From a virus, in IMG/VR virus record IMGVR_UViG_3300025106_000004, positions 1 through 40,995 of that record: 40,995 nucleotides of DNA, one strand, 5' to 3'. A model generated the notes under the pieces. That model worked only from the letters and a program-made list of their open reading frames with translations, had not been told where the DNA came from and ran no database searches. Below, in pieces: positions 17,316-25,125 of this stretch; within the stretch, counting starts at the first letter, position 1; each line of letters opens with the position of its first letter. A program made the translations under genes and the position numbers.

Positions 17316-18235
17316 GCGACCACCTCGAAGGGAATGTCCAGCATGCCGCTGAAGTTGCGCATGCCGACCTTGACCTTGAACGAGTCACCAGGCTCAAGTC
17401 CCAGTGCTCCCACCTTGAAGGACGCCAAGCCACCAGCCGTTTGCACGCGCCTGTTAGGCAAGTAGCCTCCTGTCTCTTCCAGGTGCAGCGTCGCATCCTT
17501 GCCTTCGTCGCTGGAAAGCCGAACTGTCACATTTGCATAGCCTTCAGCGTCGATTGGACCGCCACCGCTGACCAGCTCCACCTTTGGAAAAGCCACGTCC
17601 ATGTCCGGCAGGTAGTTGTAGTCGTCGGCCTGCACAAACCCGTCGATGTTGGAGCGATAGCCCAGCGACAAGTTGTACTTGAGCGTGATGCTGCATTCCG
17701 TGAATGGTGTGTCGGCAAAGGGCTGATAGATGAACAGGTTGCTCGGCGTGCCCAAATTTCTGACCGAGCGCATCGGGTGCATCTTTGTCGCGGTCTCGAA
17801 TGCGATGGCGTTGTAGAAGGGACGCATGTTCCCCTGATAGTCCACGCCACACACCCAGACGGCCGCATCAGACTTCTCTCCGTTGCGGATGGAAGGGTCA
17901 TCCAGGTCCAGCAGCGAATACGAGACGGCCTTGAAGTACCGACCGGCGAGCTTCGGGTCCAACTCTTCACCTTTGAGAAGAGGCTTCTCCAGTCGGACGC
18001 ATGGCAGGCGGTTGTGATACACACCGCTTGCGGTTGGCGGGAGTTGCCCAGGTACAAATTGCCCTTCAAATTGAAGACTGCGGATGTCTTCTGCCTGGTC
18101 GTCGTAAGGTGTTGCGTCGCCCTCGTAATCTTCCTGCTGGATTTCCAGGTATGAAGTAACAGAAACGACGCGCTTAGTCACAACCAAGTCCAAGAAGACC
18201 GGGTAGGACATGCTGCTGACAGTTTTGCGAAACAT
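17312..18235 (-). CDS. Unknown protein between fibre and modification enzymes
   Basis: About 307 residues, acidic and strand-rich, with no family recognised. The N-terminal part is mixed (VFLDLVVTKRVVSVTSYLEIQQ...) and the middle contains NRLPCVRLEKP, SDAAVWVCGVDYQGNMRPFYNAI and ECSITLKYNL. The last 80 residues (about 225-307) look like an Ig-like beta sandwich (ANVTVRLSSDEGKDATLHL ... PGDSFKVKVGMRNFSGMLDIPFEV). An ATG at 18241 abuts the GAAGGG sequence with no spacing; ATG 18235 has a six-base spacing and is the likelier start. It begins just after the fibre stop and overlaps the oxygenase start. It may be a fibre-tip or scaffold partner for the modifying enzymes. Confidence 0.7.
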   Translation of the reverse strand: MFRKTVSSMSYPVFLDLVVTKRVVSVTSYLEIQQEDYEGDATPYDDQAEDIRSLQFEGQFVPGQLPPTASGVYHNRLPCVRLEKPLLKGEELDPKLAGRYFKAVSYSLLDLDDPSIRNGEKSDAAVWVCGVDYQGNMRPFYNAIAFETATKMHPMRSVRNLGTPSNLFIYQPFADTPFTECSITLKYNLSLGYRSNIDGFVQADDYNYLPDMDVAFPKVELVSGGGPIDAEGYANVTVRLSSDEGKDATLHLEETGGYLPNRRVQTAGGLASFKVGALGLEPGDSFKVKVGMRNFSGMLDIPFEVVA

Positions 18236-18245
18236 GGGCATCCCT

Positions 18246-19883
18246 TCAGCAGTTGCAGTTGCAGTTGCAGTTGCAGTTGTAGTAGTAGCGAACAGAGCGG
18301 ATCTGAATCTGCCCTCCGTTGTCCATGAGTTCTGTGCGCACGGTTGTCATATTCCCACTGCCGTAGCAGTTGATCGGGTTTTCTGGCACGCAATTCCCAG
18401 TTGCGCCAGAGCCCGCAACTAGGGTGGGTGCGCAGTTCCTCACCTGGCTAAAAAAGACGTCATGCAGCCAACCATAGTTGGCGGTCCACACTTGGCCGTT
18501 GTTGTTGACGTACATGTCCCAGTTGCCGTCGGTCTTCAGGAAGCCCATCAGGTCTTCGTTGTGATGAAGGCGTCGGGTGCGTCCAGTGGTCGTGTCGCTC
18601 ATCCCAAGGCTCGGCACATTCAAATGGCCGGTCATCGTGCCGCCTGACTTCGCCACCACCAGGTTGTAGTCAACAGACCCGGCCGGGCCAGTTGGGCCTT
18701 GCGGACCCTGCGGACCCTGCGCACCAGTTGCACCTTGCGGTCCGGTTGCGCCTGCCGGACCCGTCGGGCCGGTCAAGCCTTGCGGACCCGTCGGGCCTTG
18801 CGGACCTGCGGGGCCAGTAGCGCCAATTGGACCTTGGACGCCCTGGACGCCTTGAATGCCCTGGTCGCCTTTGGCAGACAGCTTGCTCCAGACAGTCGTA
18901 GCAGCATCGGACGGCTCAGTGCTCGACGTGGACTGCAATGCAACCCAGGACGCGCCGTTGTGAAAGACCGCATCGTCGGCCGCGTACCCTATGCCAGAGA
19001 CCCAAGGGCCTCGGAAGGTCATGCCGCGCACACCTTGCGGGCCTTGAATACCCTGCGGGCCTTGCAGCCCTTGCACACCCTGCGGACCTTGTGGACCAAC
19101 AGGACCGACGGGGCCAGTCTCGCCCTGCACGCCTTGCGGACCTTGTTGACCGATCGGGCCAGTCGGACCCATGGGGCCAACCGGACCCTGGACACCCTGG
19201 TCGCCTTTTTCGCCCTTACCAAATGGAACGCCACCCGACCAGACGCCAGGCGTATTGCTCAGGCGCAGGTACAGGAAGCCGTTGTCGGTGGACAGGAATG
19301 CGAAGCCGTGCGGCTCGTTGTTGTAGTTGGCGCGGTCGGCATAGACGCCAACAGCGTCCACGTCGAAGGACATGCCAGCGACGCCTTGAATGCCCTGCGG
19401 TCCTTGAGGACCGACGGGGCCTTGCTCGCCAGTCGTTCCCTGGATGCCCTGCTCGCCTTGAGGCCCTTGCGGACCCATGGGGCCGGTCGCACCTGCGGGG
19501 CCAGGATTGCCTTGCGGGCCTTGCTGACCTTCAGGCCCTTGAGGACCGGCTGGACCGGTCTCGCCGCGTGCACCTTGCACACCTTGAGGACCAATAGGTC
19601 CAGCCACACCTTGCAGGCCCTGCATCCCCTGCGGTCCAGTGGCACCTTGTGGGCCTTCTGGACCAGGGATGCCGTCCAGCAGCTCGGGCTTGAGTTGATC
19701 GAGGCCGACGATGCCACTTTGCAGGCTGCCGTCGTCCTTCTGAATTTGGGCCAGATTCGTGCGAATCTGGTTGACCGATTGAGCAGCCGCATCCAGCTCC
19801 TGATTCAGGGCTGCGTGGTCGGTGTCATCGCCCTCGCGTTCGGTGAAGTCAGTTTGTCGGTTGTAGGCTTGCGGCTGCGTCAT
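18246..19883 (-). CDS. Collagen-like tail fibre ending in (Asn-Cys)5
   Basis: This 545-residue fibre has a helical N-terminal segment for virion attachment (about 1-60) and three blocks of Gly-X-Y collagen repeats. The blocks are separated by globular inserts (one with [16 protein letters not shown], one with [19 protein letters not shown], which resembles carbohydrate-binding modules). Then come an SGGTMTGHL fibre motif and a C-terminal domain. All eight cysteines lie in the last 62 residues (484, 498, 506, 537, 539, 541, 543, 545) and each directly follows Asn. The last ten residues are five Asn-Cys pairs, and Cys is the final residue. Collagen stretches trimerise, so the tails would be brought together. 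Candidate fates are metal binding, disulfides or enzymatic modification by the downstream enzymes. Confidence 0.9.
   Translation of the reverse strand: MTQPQAYNRQTDFTEREGDDTDHAALNQELDAAAQSVNQIRTNLAQIQKDDGSLQSGIVGLDQLKPELLDGIPGPEGPQGATGPQGMQGLQGVAGPIGPQGVQGARGETGPAGPQGPEGQQGPQGNPGPAGATGPMGPQGPQGEQGIQGTTGEQGPVGPQGPQGIQGVAGMSFDVDAVGVYADRANYNNEPHGFAFLSTDNGFLYLRLSNTPGVWSGGVPFGKGEKGDQGVQGPVGPMGPTGPIGQQGPQGVQGETGPVGPVGPQGPQGVQGLQGPQGIQGPQGVRGMTFRGPWVSGIGYAADDAVFHNGASWVALQSTSSTEPSDAATTVWSKLSAKGDQGIQGVQGVQGPIGATGPAGPQGPTGPQGLTGPTGPAGATGPQGATGAQGPQGPQGPTGPAGSVDYNLVVAKSGGTMTGHLNVPSLGMSDTTTGRTRRLHHNEDLMGFLKTDGNWDMYVNNNGQVWTANYGWLHDVFFSQVRNCAPTLVAGSGATGNCVPENPINCYGSGNMTTVRTELMDNGGQIQIRSVRYYYNCNCNCNCNC
18249..18278 (-). 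repeat. Hexanucleotide repeat (AACTGC)5 at the fibre gene's 3' end
   Basis: Five perfect tandem copies of AACTGC, read on the minus strand, end immediately before the TGA stop and encode the (Asn-Cys)5 tail. Because the unit is six bases, slippage would add or remove whole Asn-Cys pairs without changing frame. Confidence 0.9.
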
Positions 19884-19895
19884 GGTCTTGCTTTC

Positions 19896-20234
19896 TTACT
19901 TTGCGGTCTGCTCGCCGGTCTGCTCGGCTTCGGCCTTCTTGCCAGTCTTGGCTTTCACGGCCGACTTCTCGACCAGCTCGGTCAGGCGCTCGCCTTCGTC
20001 GTCGCCATAGACCTTGGAGACCTTGGCCGCGCCGTACTTGGCGCTCAGGCGCTCGTGCTCATTGGCTGGATCGACTTCGAACACGCCTGCCTGGTCGCCT
20101 TCGGTGACGTTCTCTTTGCCAAACATCTGGCGCAGAAGGGTCAGCTCGTAGGGGGGCACGGTGACTGGGGTGATGGTCATGGCATCGCGACGGATGGTGA
20201 CGTTGAGCAGGGGAACGTTGATGGTTTTGCTCAT
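19896..20234 (-). CDS. Small head- or fibre-associated protein, unknown
   Basis: The 112-residue protein has a strand-rich N-terminus (INVPLLNVTIRRDAMTITPVTVPPYELTLLRQMFG) and a Lys/Glu/Ala-rich C-terminal tail. The ATG at 20234 has a GAGGAAG site. It lies between the capsid terminator and the fibre gene, twelve bases before the fibre start. Position suggests a minor head or fibre-attachment protein. No family was recognised. Confidence 0.55.
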   Translation of the reverse strand: MSKTINVPLLNVTIRRDAMTITPVTVPPYELTLLRQMFGKENVTEGDQAGVFEVDPANEHERLSAKYGAAKVSKVYGDDEGERLTELVEKSAVKAKTGKKAEAEQTGEQTAK

Positions 20235-20262
20235 GGCTTCCTCATTGGCTTGGGTTGAAGAA

Positions 20263-20290
20263 ACCCCGACCAGGGTGAGCCGGTCGGGGT
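20263..20290 (-). terminator. Terminator after the major capsid gene
   Basis: ACCCCGACC (20263-20271) pairs perfectly with GGTCGGGGT (20282-20290). On the minus strand the hairpin is followed by TTTCTTC. A nine-pair GC-rich stem just past the capsid stop would lower transcription of the fibre genes relative to the capsid, a usual expression control in phage heads. Confidence 0.7.
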
Positions 20291-20304
20291 AGCTGGGTCG
20301 CCGG

Positions 20305-21351
20305 TTAGGCGATGGCCAGGACGGACTGCGCGTTGCTGCGGCTCAGAGACAGAGCACAGCGCAGGTTCACCATGGCGTACATGGCCAGCACGTCGTGGGG
20401 ACGGATGGGTGTCACGATGTCCATGTCGTCGTCGCGGTACTTCATGAACTTGGTGTTCAGGAAGTAGCAGCGCTTTTCCCACTCAACGGCAGGAGTCGTC
20501 AGGGCGTCCAGCTCTTCAAACTGGGGGTCCCAGATGATTTCCACGCCCTTGAAGTACAGGCCGGTGTTGACGCCGTTGCCGACGCCAGCGTCCAGCTTCT
20601 TCACATCGCCAGCATTGGCGTTGTTCGTGACGACGATTTCCTTGCGGTATGCGTCGATGAACTTGCCACCAGCCAGGATGAAGTTGGGGCTGCCGCCGTT
20701 CTTGATGTTCTTGCGCCAGGCGCTTTCCATCTTCTGGGCGAGGTTGCCGACGGTGCCGGTCTGGATGCCAGTCTCGGCATGGTTGCGCCAGTAAGTGGCG
20801 CTTGCACGGTCCAAGCCACCCACCACGCCGGAAGTCGGTGCGGTCGAGACCAGCACGTCCAGGCCAGCAATGGCGTCAGCGTCTTGAGTGCCGTCGCGGT
20901 GCAGCTCCAGGTCCAGCTTCTGCATGAAGCCTTCCTTGAGCGATTCCATCTGCTCGTCCAGCAGGTTCAGCAGTTGGACCTTCTCGTTTTGCTCCAGCTT
21001 GAACTCGCCGCGAGCACCTTCGCGCACCTTGATACCGGCACCGAACAGGCGGTCGTAGTCCAGGTACAGGCCATCCACGGCACGACGCCACGGGAAGGCG
21101 GCCTGCTCAGTGGTGTTGCGCTTGTTGAAGGAAACGGCATCTTCGCCGTAGGCCCAGGTAAAGTTGCTGCCGTAGGTCTTGCGGACGTTTTCGACGACGT
21201 TCTGCTTGGCACCCAGGAAAGTCTTGCGACCTTCCATGAGCTTCTTGAGAAGGGGGCGCTCCGTGGCAATCTGGTCCACGGGCATGTTGCGCAGGTACTC
21301 GTCCAAGGAAACCTTGGCCAACTCCTGCAAGTCTTGATTGGAAATAGGCAT
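20305..21351 (-). CDS. Major capsid protein
   Basis: The product of 348 residues, from ATG 21351 with a GGAG site, follows scaffold and decoration genes and precedes a strong terminator. It has the early helix (DLQELAKVSLDEYLRNMP), a long E-loop-like stretch, FNKRNTTEQAAFPWRRAVDG, and a C-terminal part with strand-rich WDPQFEELDALTTPAVEWEKRCYFLN and PIRPHDVLAMYAM. These fit HK97-fold capsids of Bcep22-like podoviruses. An in-frame upstream extension lies in the non-coding gap and is not used. The call rests on position and overall pattern. Confidence 0.8.
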   Translation of the reverse strand: MPISNQDLQELAKVSLDEYLRNMPVDQIATERPLLKKLMEGRKTFLGAKQNVVENVRKTYGSNFTWAYGEDAVSFNKRNTTEQAAFPWRRAVDGLYLDYDRLFGAGIKVREGARGEFKLEQNEKVQLLNLLDEQMESLKEGFMQKLDLELHRDGTQDADAIAGLDVLVSTAPTSGVVGGLDRASATYWRNHAETGIQTGTVGNLAQKMESAWRKNIKNGGSPNFILAGGKFIDAYRKEIVVTNNANAGDVKKLDAGVGNGVNTGLYFKGVEIIWDPQFEELDALTTPAVEWEKRCYFLNTKFMKYRDDDMDIVTPIRPHDVLAMYAMVNLRCALSLSRSNAQSVLAIA

Positions 21352-21658
21352 GTCACTGCTCCGAAATGAAAGGTTTGAGAAACACCTTCCACGCCGTGAC
21401 GGCACGCAAGCCCGTCTGGTTCAGCTCATCAGGCTCCCGGCGCGACTTCGGGTACAGCTTTGGCCTGGTGCGCATTGCGCTGGTGGACGCGACCCCACCG
21501 ATGCAGCGACAAATTTGGCGTGTACCGCATCGAGGTACTGGCTGGCCCGCTGCGGGAGGCGATCCCCGCTAACGCTCATTTGCAGACCAGTCAGCACAAC
21601 GATGCGGAACTGGCAGATTGAATTTTCTGCGCCCGTCAAGTCCTCGACGGATATTTGT
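21352..21658. other. 307-base gap between capsid and decoration genes
   Basis: No convincing gene was seen on either strand. The open frames here have skewed compositions typical of shadows and no ribosome site. CAAATATCCG, an element repeated elsewhere, starts directly after the decoration-gene stop. A promoter for the capsid gene may lie here, but no good -35/-10 pair stands out. Confidence 0.5.
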
Positions 21659-22024
21659 TCACATCGACGCGATTTTTTTGGCCACGTTGGATGCCGCGCC
21701 GCCTTTTGCACGCGACAGCTCGCCTTCGGCTTTCTCTTCCTTGGCGTTTTCCATGTCGATGTGCGTGACCTGAAGCTCGATGCTTCGGTTCTCTGATCCC
21801 TCAGTGGCCGACTGGCGCGAGCCGATCACCTTGGCCTTGACCTCGAACATGAGCACGGTGCCGACAGAAGGCATCTTGTCGATGCCCAGCTTGTCCAGCG
21901 TGTCGTTGTCTAATTCCAGGCGCAGGCCGTAGGGATAGCGCTCCTGGTCGGCAGAGCCGATGACCATGGCCTCGTTCTTGGTCTTCGCTTCTTTCTTGCT
22001 GATCTTCAGGTCTTTCATGGCCAT
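21659..22024 (-). CDS. Capsid decoration/stabilising (staple-like) protein
   Basis: At 121 residues it has a Lys/Glu-rich N-terminus (DLKISKKEAKTKNEA), a beta core (RYPYGLRLELDNDTLDKLG...VGTVLMFEVKAKVIG...RSIELQVTHIDM) and a charged C-terminal tail. This small beta protein next to the capsid gene is typical of podoviral decoration or staple proteins that reinforce the expanded shell. It starts at ATG 22024 with an AAGGAG site. The call is from composition and position. Confidence 0.6.
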   Translation of the reverse strand: MAMKDLKISKKEAKTKNEAMVIGSADQERYPYGLRLELDNDTLDKLGIDKMPSVGTVLMFEVKAKVIGSRQSATEGSENRSIELQVTHIDMENAKEEKAEGELSRAKGGAASNVAKKIASM

Positions 22025-22048
22025 GGCTGGCTCCTTATGTGATGCGGG

Positions 22049-23182
22049 TTAGATGCCCAAGTTGTCCAGGTGCTGGGCAACGCGGTCGATGGGGTTGTTG
22101 GCTTGCGCAGCAGGGTTGCCCAATTGGGTCGGGCGCGAGCGAAGCGGCTGGGGCTGGGACGTTGGCGCAGCCTTGGGCACGGTGATGCCGTCGTACATCA
22201 TCTGGAGCGCGGCGGTCCACTGCTTGGGCTCGAAGGTCTGCACAAAGCGCTGGAGGTTGGCCGGGTTCTGGAAGTGCTCACCGATGACCTTCAGGCGCGC
22301 GGGATGGTCAGCTTCCTTGGCGCGGGTCTGGAGGTAGGTTTCCATGGCGTTCGCAGCGGACTGCACCGTCTCCTGGAATTGCGCCTGACGATTGGATGCG
22401 TCGGTGTCGGCTTGCTGGCGCGCGGTCTGGTCGGCCTGGGTCTTGCGGAACTTGGCCAGCTCAACCGCCTTGTCGCGGGTGATTTCCATGTTCTCGACGG
22501 CCGTCTTCAGGTCGTCGTGACCGGCCAGCAGATCGACGCCAGGCGCTTCCACACCCAGCTTCTGGTACAGCATGGCGCGCTGGCCCTCGATCATTTCCAG
22601 GGCAACGCGGATGTTCTTCTCGTCGCCAGAGTTGACCAGGCGACCAAATTCCAGGGTCTGGGCAAACTCCTGAGCACTCATGCCGGTGGACTTCACCAGG
22701 TCGCGGAACTCGGTGATGTCGGCTTCGAGCTGCTTGCGCTCTGCGAACACAGACTTGATGCGCTCGCGTCCTCGTTCGGACTTCACGCCCTCCAGCAGCT
22801 CGGCTTCTTCCTGCTCGGCCGTCTTGGGTTGAGCGGGGTCGGCGGGCGGCGTGCCTGCGGCCTGGGGATCGACTGCGGGCTTGTCATCGGCCTTAGGTGC
22901 TTCGGCGGGCTTGCTGCCGGACAGCTCATCGAGCAGCGCCAGCATCTTCGCAGACTGCGGCTTGTCGGTCGGCAGGTCGTCGGCTACCGTCGGCGTGTCG
23001 CTTGTCGGAGCCTCGTTGCCGCTGGCCTCGGGTTCGCCGCCAGCATCGCCAGCAGCCTCGTCTTGTGTGCCAGCGTCATCGGTGCCGGATGATTCGCCGG
23101 ATGCGCCGCCTCCCAGATCACCGCCTTCATCGTCGGCGGGTTTCATCAGGCGGGCAAACATTCGTTGCTTCCAGAGTGGCAT
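22049..23182 (-). CDS. Scaffolding protein
   Basis: A 377-residue acidic protein. Residues about 15-110 are a disordered Asp/Glu/Ser/Gly/Pro-rich stretch. Long charged helices follow (about 115-290; EQEEAELLEGVKSERGRERI...), then a C-terminal helical hook ending PIDRVAQHLDNLGI. Size, acidity and position between portal and capsid fit an internal scaffold that directs procapsid assembly and leaves before packaging. A clear AAGGAAA site precedes the ATG. Confidence 0.8.
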   Translation of the reverse strand: MPLWKQRMFARLMKPADDEGGDLGGGASGESSGTDDAGTQDEAAGDAGGEPEASGNEAPTSDTPTVADDLPTDKPQSAKMLALLDELSGSKPAEAPKADDKPAVDPQAAGTPPADPAQPKTAEQEEAELLEGVKSERGRERIKSVFAERKQLEADITEFRDLVKSTGMSAQEFAQTLEFGRLVNSGDEKNIRVALEMIEGQRAMLYQKLGVEAPGVDLLAGHDDLKTAVENMEITRDKAVELAKFRKTQADQTARQQADTDASNRQAQFQETVQSAANAMETYLQTRAKEADHPARLKVIGEHFQNPANLQRFVQTFEPKQWTAALQMMYDGITVPKAAPTSQPQPLRSRPTQLGNPAAQANNPIDRVAQHLDNLGI

Positions 23183-23212
23183 GGTGGATTTCCTTGTGGT
23201 GGTTGAGAAAAC

Positions 23213-25123
23213 TTATGCGCTGCCGCCAGCGCCAGCCAGTGCGGCCAGCGACGGGAGACCTGGGCCTCCAGGCATGGGCGCTGGCATCGCTGGGGCCTTG
23301 GGAATGAACTGCTCGACATCCAGGCGCTCGTCGAAGCGCTTGATGGTTTCGCGCAGCAGGTTAATGAGGGGTTCAGCGTCTGCGCCTTGCACGCGCGCTT
23401 GCATGATTCCGCCCACCAGGTTCTGGATGATCGGCAGGACCTTGCCCCAGTTTTCCTGCTCTTCGAGCTTGTCGGGTGCGCCAGTCGTGCCAGCGCGGAT
23501 GCGCATCTCGACCATCTCGAAAATCTGGTCGCGCGACAGGGTTGGCCAGTCGTAGGGCTTAACCTCGACGACCATGGGCGTGCCGCCCGTGTTGATCGTC
23601 TTGGGTTCAGGCGGACCCATCATCCGCTCGACCTGCACAGGGGTCAGCTCTTGCAGCAGGATTTGCGCCGCGTACTGAGCAATCTCTTGCAGCCACTCTT
23701 CCACCTGGTCGCGGAACTCGGAAACGCGGCCAGACAGCGATTGCTGCATGATGCTGGCCTCGGTTGCGGTCTTGGGTTTGACCACACTGGAGCGGGCTGC
23801 ATCTTGCAGGCCAGTGACCTGCTCCCAGTCTTGGCGCACGGCACTGGTGTCGTACACCACGGGGTCAATGGCCGGATGCTCGCGGGCCATGATGACCTGC
23901 GACAAGGGCTTGCCCTCGGTGTCCACAATTGTGATTTCGCCCAGTTCACTGTCCTTGAAGCGCTTGATGCTCTTCTCGCTCACTTCGCCGGACGCAACCC
24001 AGCCGGGCAGGCACAGGTCGCGGTGCTGGTTGAAGCGGTCGCGGGCATCGTTATGCTCTTCCTGGAGCTTTTCTGTCAGGTCCACCAGGCTCGGGGCTAC
24101 GAATTGGCCATCGACCACCTGGTAGGGCAGCAGGAAGTACGGAAACCAGCGTTCACCGGCTTTGGGCGGGGAGTACGGTTCACGCAGCCAGAAGTCACAG
24201 CCCTCGGCCATCGTGTAAACGCGCTGGGTGTTCTTGTCCCAGATTTCCAGGATGGCAATCTGCTTGTCCTCGTCCAGCATTGCCGTGCCACTGGCTAGGC
24301 GGCCATCCTTCTTTGGCATCTGCTGGCTGTCCTGATACGCCTTTGCACTGTCCAGCTTGACCTTGTAGGTCGCCTCGGCGGCTGACTTCTTCATGGGGAT
24401 GATCTGGCACATCCAGTCGCCATCCCGATAGTCAAAGAACTCGCACACCGACGGGTCAATCAGCAGGTTATCGGTCAGTACGCGGTCGATGACCAGGCCC
24501 TCGGCTGCAACCACCTCGACCTGCTCGTTGAGGGCGGCCATGAGCTGCTTCAGCTCTGCTAGGTTGGCCTCCTGCGCCTGGCGCTGGTCCGGGTCCTCGA
24601 TGTCAGCCATCAGGCGCTCGGCCTGGGCGATGTTGTCCTGGGTGTCATTGATGCGCGCCAGGATGATCGGGTCATGCTGGATGTCGCGCTGGTACATGAC
24701 CTTCACGATGCCGAAGGACGACGTGAGCGAGCTGCGCACGGTCGCCTTGGCCCGGTCCTTCAGGCGTGCACGCTCCAGGCAGCGGTTCGTGACCGTCTCG
24801 ATGGTCTTGCAAAACAGCTTGAGGTTTTCCGCACGGTACAGCGGGGTCGCGCTGATTTCCGGGTTGCGGGCATAGATGCTGGGCAGGATCGCGGTGATCG
24901 TGCCGTGGATCAGGTTAGCCCGATGCTTGTAGAAGTCCTTGGACTTGGGATCGGCCTGCCAGTTAAAGCCAGCGACCTCGGCGCGGTTGTGACGCACGCG
25001 CTTGTGAAACTTGTCCCAGTAGGCGCGCGCGTTGGCAATGCGCTGATTCCACTTCTTGGCCAGCTCGTCCGGCTGGGGCTTCTCGCGCGAGCCGTCGGCT
25101 GCGATCTTGTTTTGGTCGGTCAT
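23213..25123 (-). CDS. Portal protein
   Basis: The 636-residue protein is the expected size for podoviral portals. It has the N-terminal helix with YWDKFHKRVRHNRAEVAGFNW, a long coiled region (INDTQDNIAQAERLMADIEDPDQRQAQEANLAELKQLMAALNEQ) like the portal stem, a central wing with SVCEFFDYRDGDWMCQ, the TGLQDAARSS and KTATEASIMQQS segments common in this family, and a Gly/Pro-rich C-terminus. It should form the dodecameric vertex used for packaging and ejection. ATG 25123 lies two bases after the terminase stop; an upstream in-frame TTG would overlap the terminase gene. Confidence 0.85.
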   Translation of the reverse strand: MTDQNKIAADGSREKPQPDELAKKWNQRIANARAYWDKFHKRVRHNRAEVAGFNWQADPKSKDFYKHRANLIHGTITAILPSIYARNPEISATPLYRAENLKLFCKTIETVTNRCLERARLKDRAKATVRSSLTSSFGIVKVMYQRDIQHDPIILARINDTQDNIAQAERLMADIEDPDQRQAQEANLAELKQLMAALNEQVEVVAAEGLVIDRVLTDNLLIDPSVCEFFDYRDGDWMCQIIPMKKSAAEATYKVKLDSAKAYQDSQQMPKKDGRLASGTAMLDEDKQIAILEIWDKNTQRVYTMAEGCDFWLREPYSPPKAGERWFPYFLLPYQVVDGQFVAPSLVDLTEKLQEEHNDARDRFNQHRDLCLPGWVASGEVSEKSIKRFKDSELGEITIVDTEGKPLSQVIMAREHPAIDPVVYDTSAVRQDWEQVTGLQDAARSSVVKPKTATEASIMQQSLSGRVSEFRDQVEEWLQEIAQYAAQILLQELTPVQVERMMGPPEPKTINTGGTPMVVEVKPYDWPTLSRDQIFEMVEMRIRAGTTGAPDKLEEQENWGKVLPIIQNLVGGIMQARVQGADAEPLINLLRETIKRFDERLDVEQFIPKAPAMPAPMPGGPGLPSLAALAGAGGSA

Positions 25124-25125
25124 CG

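Noticed and set aside
18246-19883. Diversity-generating retroelement acting on the fibre tip
   Set aside because: No reverse transcriptase gene, template repeat or adenine-biased variable repeat was seen; the terminal repeat is a simple hexamer.
18699-20258. 519-residue open frame on the + strand opposite the fibre gene
   Set aside because: Its repetitive Leu-Arg-Thr sequence is the reverse reading of Gly-X-Y repeats; no ribosome site or structure.
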